Below, one piece after another: positions 63,666 to 64,000 of a DNA stretch of 64,000 bases. The stretch is from assembly GCA_963739375.1 (NCBI GenBank), contig CAVUAF010000014.1, positions 620,001 through 684,000 on the forward strand, in the 5' to 3' direction. The notes below the pieces were generated by a model, which was given only the letters and a program-made list of their open reading frames with translations, was not told where the DNA came from and did no database searches. The translations under genes were made by a program, and so were the position numbers. Positions within the stretch are counted from its first letter, which is position 1. Each line of letters starts with the position of its first letter. The stretch comes from CAVUAF01 sp963739375 (GTDB lineage: Bacteria > Acidobacteriota > Terriglobia > Terriglobales > Acidobacteriaceae).

Positions 63666-64000
63666 GTGACCACTGCCGACCAACTGCGCCACGGCATTGC
63701 GCTCTTCAACGCCGCGCGCTTTTACGACGCGCACGAGGCGCTGGAAGACGCGTGGCGCGCCACCTCCGGCGAGCCCAAGCGTTTTCTGCAAGGGCTGACG
63801 CAGGCGGCGGTGGCGCTGCACCATCACGCGACCGGGAACCTCGCGGGCGCGCGCTCGGTGCTGGCGCGCGCCATCGGGAACCTGGAAGCGTTTGCGCCGC
63901 GCTGCTGTGGCGTGGAAGTCGGCGAGTTGGTGCGCGACCTGAAACAATGCGCCACGGCTCTCGACCGCGGCCGCGGATGGCAGGCGCCCCAGATACGCTT
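63666..64000 (+). CDS. DUF309 domain protein, cut by the window edge
   Basis: At least 111 residues are visible from GTG 63666. The early FNAARFYDAHEALEDAWRATSGEPKRFLQGLTQAAVALHHH (in two parts) is the helical DUF309 signature with conserved His, Glu and Trp. Function unknown. The gene continues to the right. Confidence 0.8.
   Translation, partial: MTTADQLRHGIALFNAARFYDAHEALEDAWRATSGEPKRFLQGLTQAAVALHHHATGNLAGARSVLARAIGNLEAFAPRCCGVEVGELVRDLKQCATALDRGRGWQAPQIR

Overview
The window looks like a chromosomal contig from a GC-rich, outer-membrane-bearing bacterium, most likely an Acidobacteriota member of the Terriglobia type. I infer this from the gene families: Ser/Thr kinases fused to PEGA or beta-propeller regions, carboxypeptidase-regulatory-like surface proteins, LolA-like secreted proteins, lptD, hfq-hflX, a tandem ThyX-like protein and many hairpin-rich intergenic repeats. 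There is no rRNA, tRNA or CRISPR array in it.

Layout. 1-10.1 kb is housekeeping: a cut S41-type lipoprotein, a small methyltransferase, an S41 protease homologue without its catalytic Ser and Lys, HU, folK, lipA, a cytochrome c lipoprotein and pgi (frameshifted near its end). 10.2-20.3 kb is envelope biogenesis: lptD, a membrane-anchored DUF883-like protein, a DsbA-like plus SurA-like lipoprotein pair, a biotin carrier protein, a cupin, an MlaD-like protein and a membrane-embedded spermidine-synthase-like protein. 20.3-27.9 kb carries acpS, selA, recG, an ABC exporter and a DUF374 acyltransferase. 27.9-29.9 kb is a more AT-rich islet of three orphan genes between short direct repeats. A cobalamin riboswitch and its TonB-dependent receptor follow, then a secreted protein and a frameshifted tandem ThyX. 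35.2-37.5 kb is a complete IS1595-type transposon with 16-bp inverted repeats, an 8-bp target duplication and two passenger genes. 37.5-47.4 kb is repeat-rich and holds a TlpA-like protein with an in-frame UGA at its redox cysteine, a carboxypeptidase-regulatory protein, two metabolic genes and rsmI. 47.4-64 kb holds two Ser/Thr kinases, hemL, mfd, a VWA protein (frameshifted), panB, hfq-hflX, a urate-oxidase-N-type membrane protein and a cut DUF309 gene.

Strongest lead: the thioredoxin-fold protein at 38608-39840 reads FWATG-UGA-GPCR where the family has a Cys. The frame stays open for another 119 codons with good family similarity, and a hairpin with a G-starting apical loop lies 17 nt downstream of the UGA. 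selA, needed for bacterial selenocysteine synthesis, is in the same window. This predicts a secreted UxxC selenoprotein.

Other genome-wide-looking patterns: (i) TANNNT boxes 5-8 nt before the start codon of about a dozen genes without a Shine-Dalgarno sequence, suggesting widespread leaderless mRNAs; (ii) arrays of 7-8 bp tandem repeats placed at the 3' ends of genes, nine in this window; (iii) two genes, including hflX, whose best start is an ATT codon behind a strong Shine-Dalgarno. Four genes carry single-base frameshifts, three of them clearly sitting in short homopolymers or repeats, so base errors in the source sequence cannot be excluded.
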